DNA of 64,000 nt from Nansenia antarctica (lineage: Eukaryota; Chordata; Actinopteri; Argentiniformes; Microstomatidae): positions 47,804,089 to 47,868,088 of the forward strand of contig OZ022346.1 of assembly GCA_963989245.1 (NCBI GenBank), written 5' to 3'. The notes beneath the pieces are model-generated. The model was given only the letters and a program-made list of their open reading frames with translations, searched no databases and was not told the origin of the DNA. Position 1 is the stretch's first letter. Each line of letters begins with the position of its first letter. Below, piece after piece: positions 62,848 through 64,000 of this stretch. The translations under genes and the position numbers were made by a program.

Positions 62848-63463
62848 GACCACCCAGAGGGTGTTCCGAAACTAAACTACCATAAAACAAAAACAAAAAC
62901 ACAAAACCCCACAAAACATCCCCAAAAAAAAATAAAAAAAAAATAAACAACAACAGACAGAAAAACTACACCAACACACAACACAAGAAGCACAATAACA
63001 CAGACCAACCCAGGACCAGTATTAGGAACCAAAGATATCATAAACAAAAAATAGAAAACAACCAATAATAAAAAGAATTTTGAAAATAACAATCACAATT
63101 AAACTAAACACAGTTCATCATGCACAAATCAATACAGAAACTTCCAACGACCGATGTTTTCTTTGTCCTTGAAGCGTCAGGGTCAGAGGTTACTAGCACT
63201 TGTACCCAGTTGGAGAACAGCCTTTACCGCTGTCTCAGATTGATAACACTTTCATAGTCAGGAGCTTCCATTTTCGTTGCGCTAGGAACAGAACCTCTCT
63301 CCTAGCTTTGTATAACCACCACATCACTTCTCAACTGACCTCAATCACACGATATAGAAACAAACAAACAATACACAAATAATGACATTCAGTTATCATA
63401 ACACATAATTCTCCAACAGTAAGCATAGGACAAAGGGAATGCATTAATGCATAGATCTTCACC
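62848..63463. other. Non-coding stretch between ORF and candidate LTR
   Basis: A-rich on the + strand (62877-63110), with no recognised exon. It is compatible with the 3' untranslated region of a minus-strand retroelement. Confidence 0.4.
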
Positions 63464-63991
63464 TCAGGTGAGGACTAGTCTTCTGAAAAGTTCATTAACG
63501 TGGACTGAGTGACTGATTTTCCAAAAACAGTCAATGAGGCCCTGCCTCCTAAGAAAGTCAAAAATCATGTCTGCTATAATAGGTGCTCCTATCTTAGCAA
63601 AATAAGTTTCCCATGCCCCTAAGACCGTTTCCAGCCATGCTATCATCTGCTGTCCATTCCCGTCGTTCCCTTTGATCTGCTGCTTCACTACCCTATTCAT
63701 AGTCTTTAATCTTTTCCTAACTGGTCGTCGTCCGTCAGTGTCATTGAGGTTCAGGAAGCCGCCTGGTCCCCTCCCACGCTGATCAAGGTCTGGGGAGTCG
63801 CCCTCAGCATCATCTGAAGCATGATGCAGGCACTCGCCAGCATCCCCAGTAGCACAGGTGTCCAGGCTTTGGACACTCCCAGGCTGGACCTCCAGACTGT
63901 CAACACTCTCTGCTTCGTTGGTTTCTGGTTCATTGGCATCTGGACAGCTTTCCACTGTCCCCTCGGTTTCAGGCACTGCCGGTAATGTCAC
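63464..63991 (-). CDS. Unassigned ORF, possibly C-terminal part of an LTR retroelement protein
   Basis: A 175-codon frame from ATG 63991, near the window edge, so the true start may lie outside. The N-terminal half is acidic and Ser/Thr/Glu-rich. It is followed by a basic block RRPVRKRLKTMNRVVKQ and a more ordered C-terminus (MIAWLETVLGAWETYFAKIG, ADMIFDFLRRQGLIDCFW). I do not recognise the family. The candidate polypurine tract and LTR downstream on the same strand suggest a retroelement. Confidence 0.45.
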   Translation of the reverse strand: MTLPAVPETEGTVESCPDANEPETNEAESVDSLEVQPGSVQSLDTCATGDAGECLHHASDDAEGDSPDLDQRGRGPGGFLNLNDTDGRRPVRKRLKTMNRVVKQQIKGNDGNGQQMIAWLETVLGAWETYFAKIGAPIIADMIFDFLRRQGLIDCFWKISHSVHVNELFRRLVLT

Positions 63992-64000
63992 TGGCTGTAA

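Overview
The window looks like ray-finned fish (teleost) chromosomal DNA. It has vertebrate genes with many short exons and GT-AG introns, a CR1/L2-type LINE, a fish L1 fragment, Tc1/mariner, hAT and PIF/Harbinger-like DNA transposons, tRNA-derived SINEs and very long dinucleotide repeats. The species cannot be named from the sequence alone. All gene calls come from translated exons compared with remembered family features; no database was searched.

Layout, left to right. (1) 354-3576: near full-length LINE, + strand, with one internal stop. (2) 5209-18985, - strand: exportin-1 (xpo1/CRM1), 22 exons in frame. The first ~76 codons are missing, one conserved exon carries a stop, and a conserved 5-residue stretch is deleted. 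(3) 19736-23323, + strand: a complete ten-exon fbxo47. (4) 26893-29728: a C2H2 zinc-finger remnant and a frameshifted hAT-type transposase-like gene, then a ~490-bp MITE. (5) 31085-41554, - strand: tdrd12 from its helicase-like domain to its C-terminus, without its N-terminal Tudor part. (6) 42065-47467: a nested transposon stack, one decayed hAT-like element holding a Harbinger-like element and a second hAT element. (7) 47666-52380, - strand: exons for the head domain of a NuMA-like protein, with a Tc1 copy in one intron. (8) 52770-60220: a tandem segmental duplication. Each copy carries the same broken two-exon fragment of leucine aminopeptidase (lap3) and a large proline/histidine-coding minisatellite; one copy has since received a hAT insertion. 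(9) 60220-64000: repeats, a candidate 3' LTR and an unassigned ORF of an LTR retroelement on the - strand.

The genes form no operon or pathway. Two of them (fbxo47, tdrd12) belong to families with germline/meiotic roles. The most striking general feature is that four of the five host-gene loci are partial or damaged (xpo1 without its 5' end, tdrd12 without its 5' end, NuMA-like without its 3' end, lap3 as two internal exons), with transposon clusters at the boundaries. This could reflect a degenerating or rearranged region or, in part, assembly error. I did not find a convincing new molecular system. The best leads are the NuMA-tdrd12 juxtaposition, the splice donors bordered or lost to microsatellites, and the well-delimited transposon insertions with an internal empty-site control.
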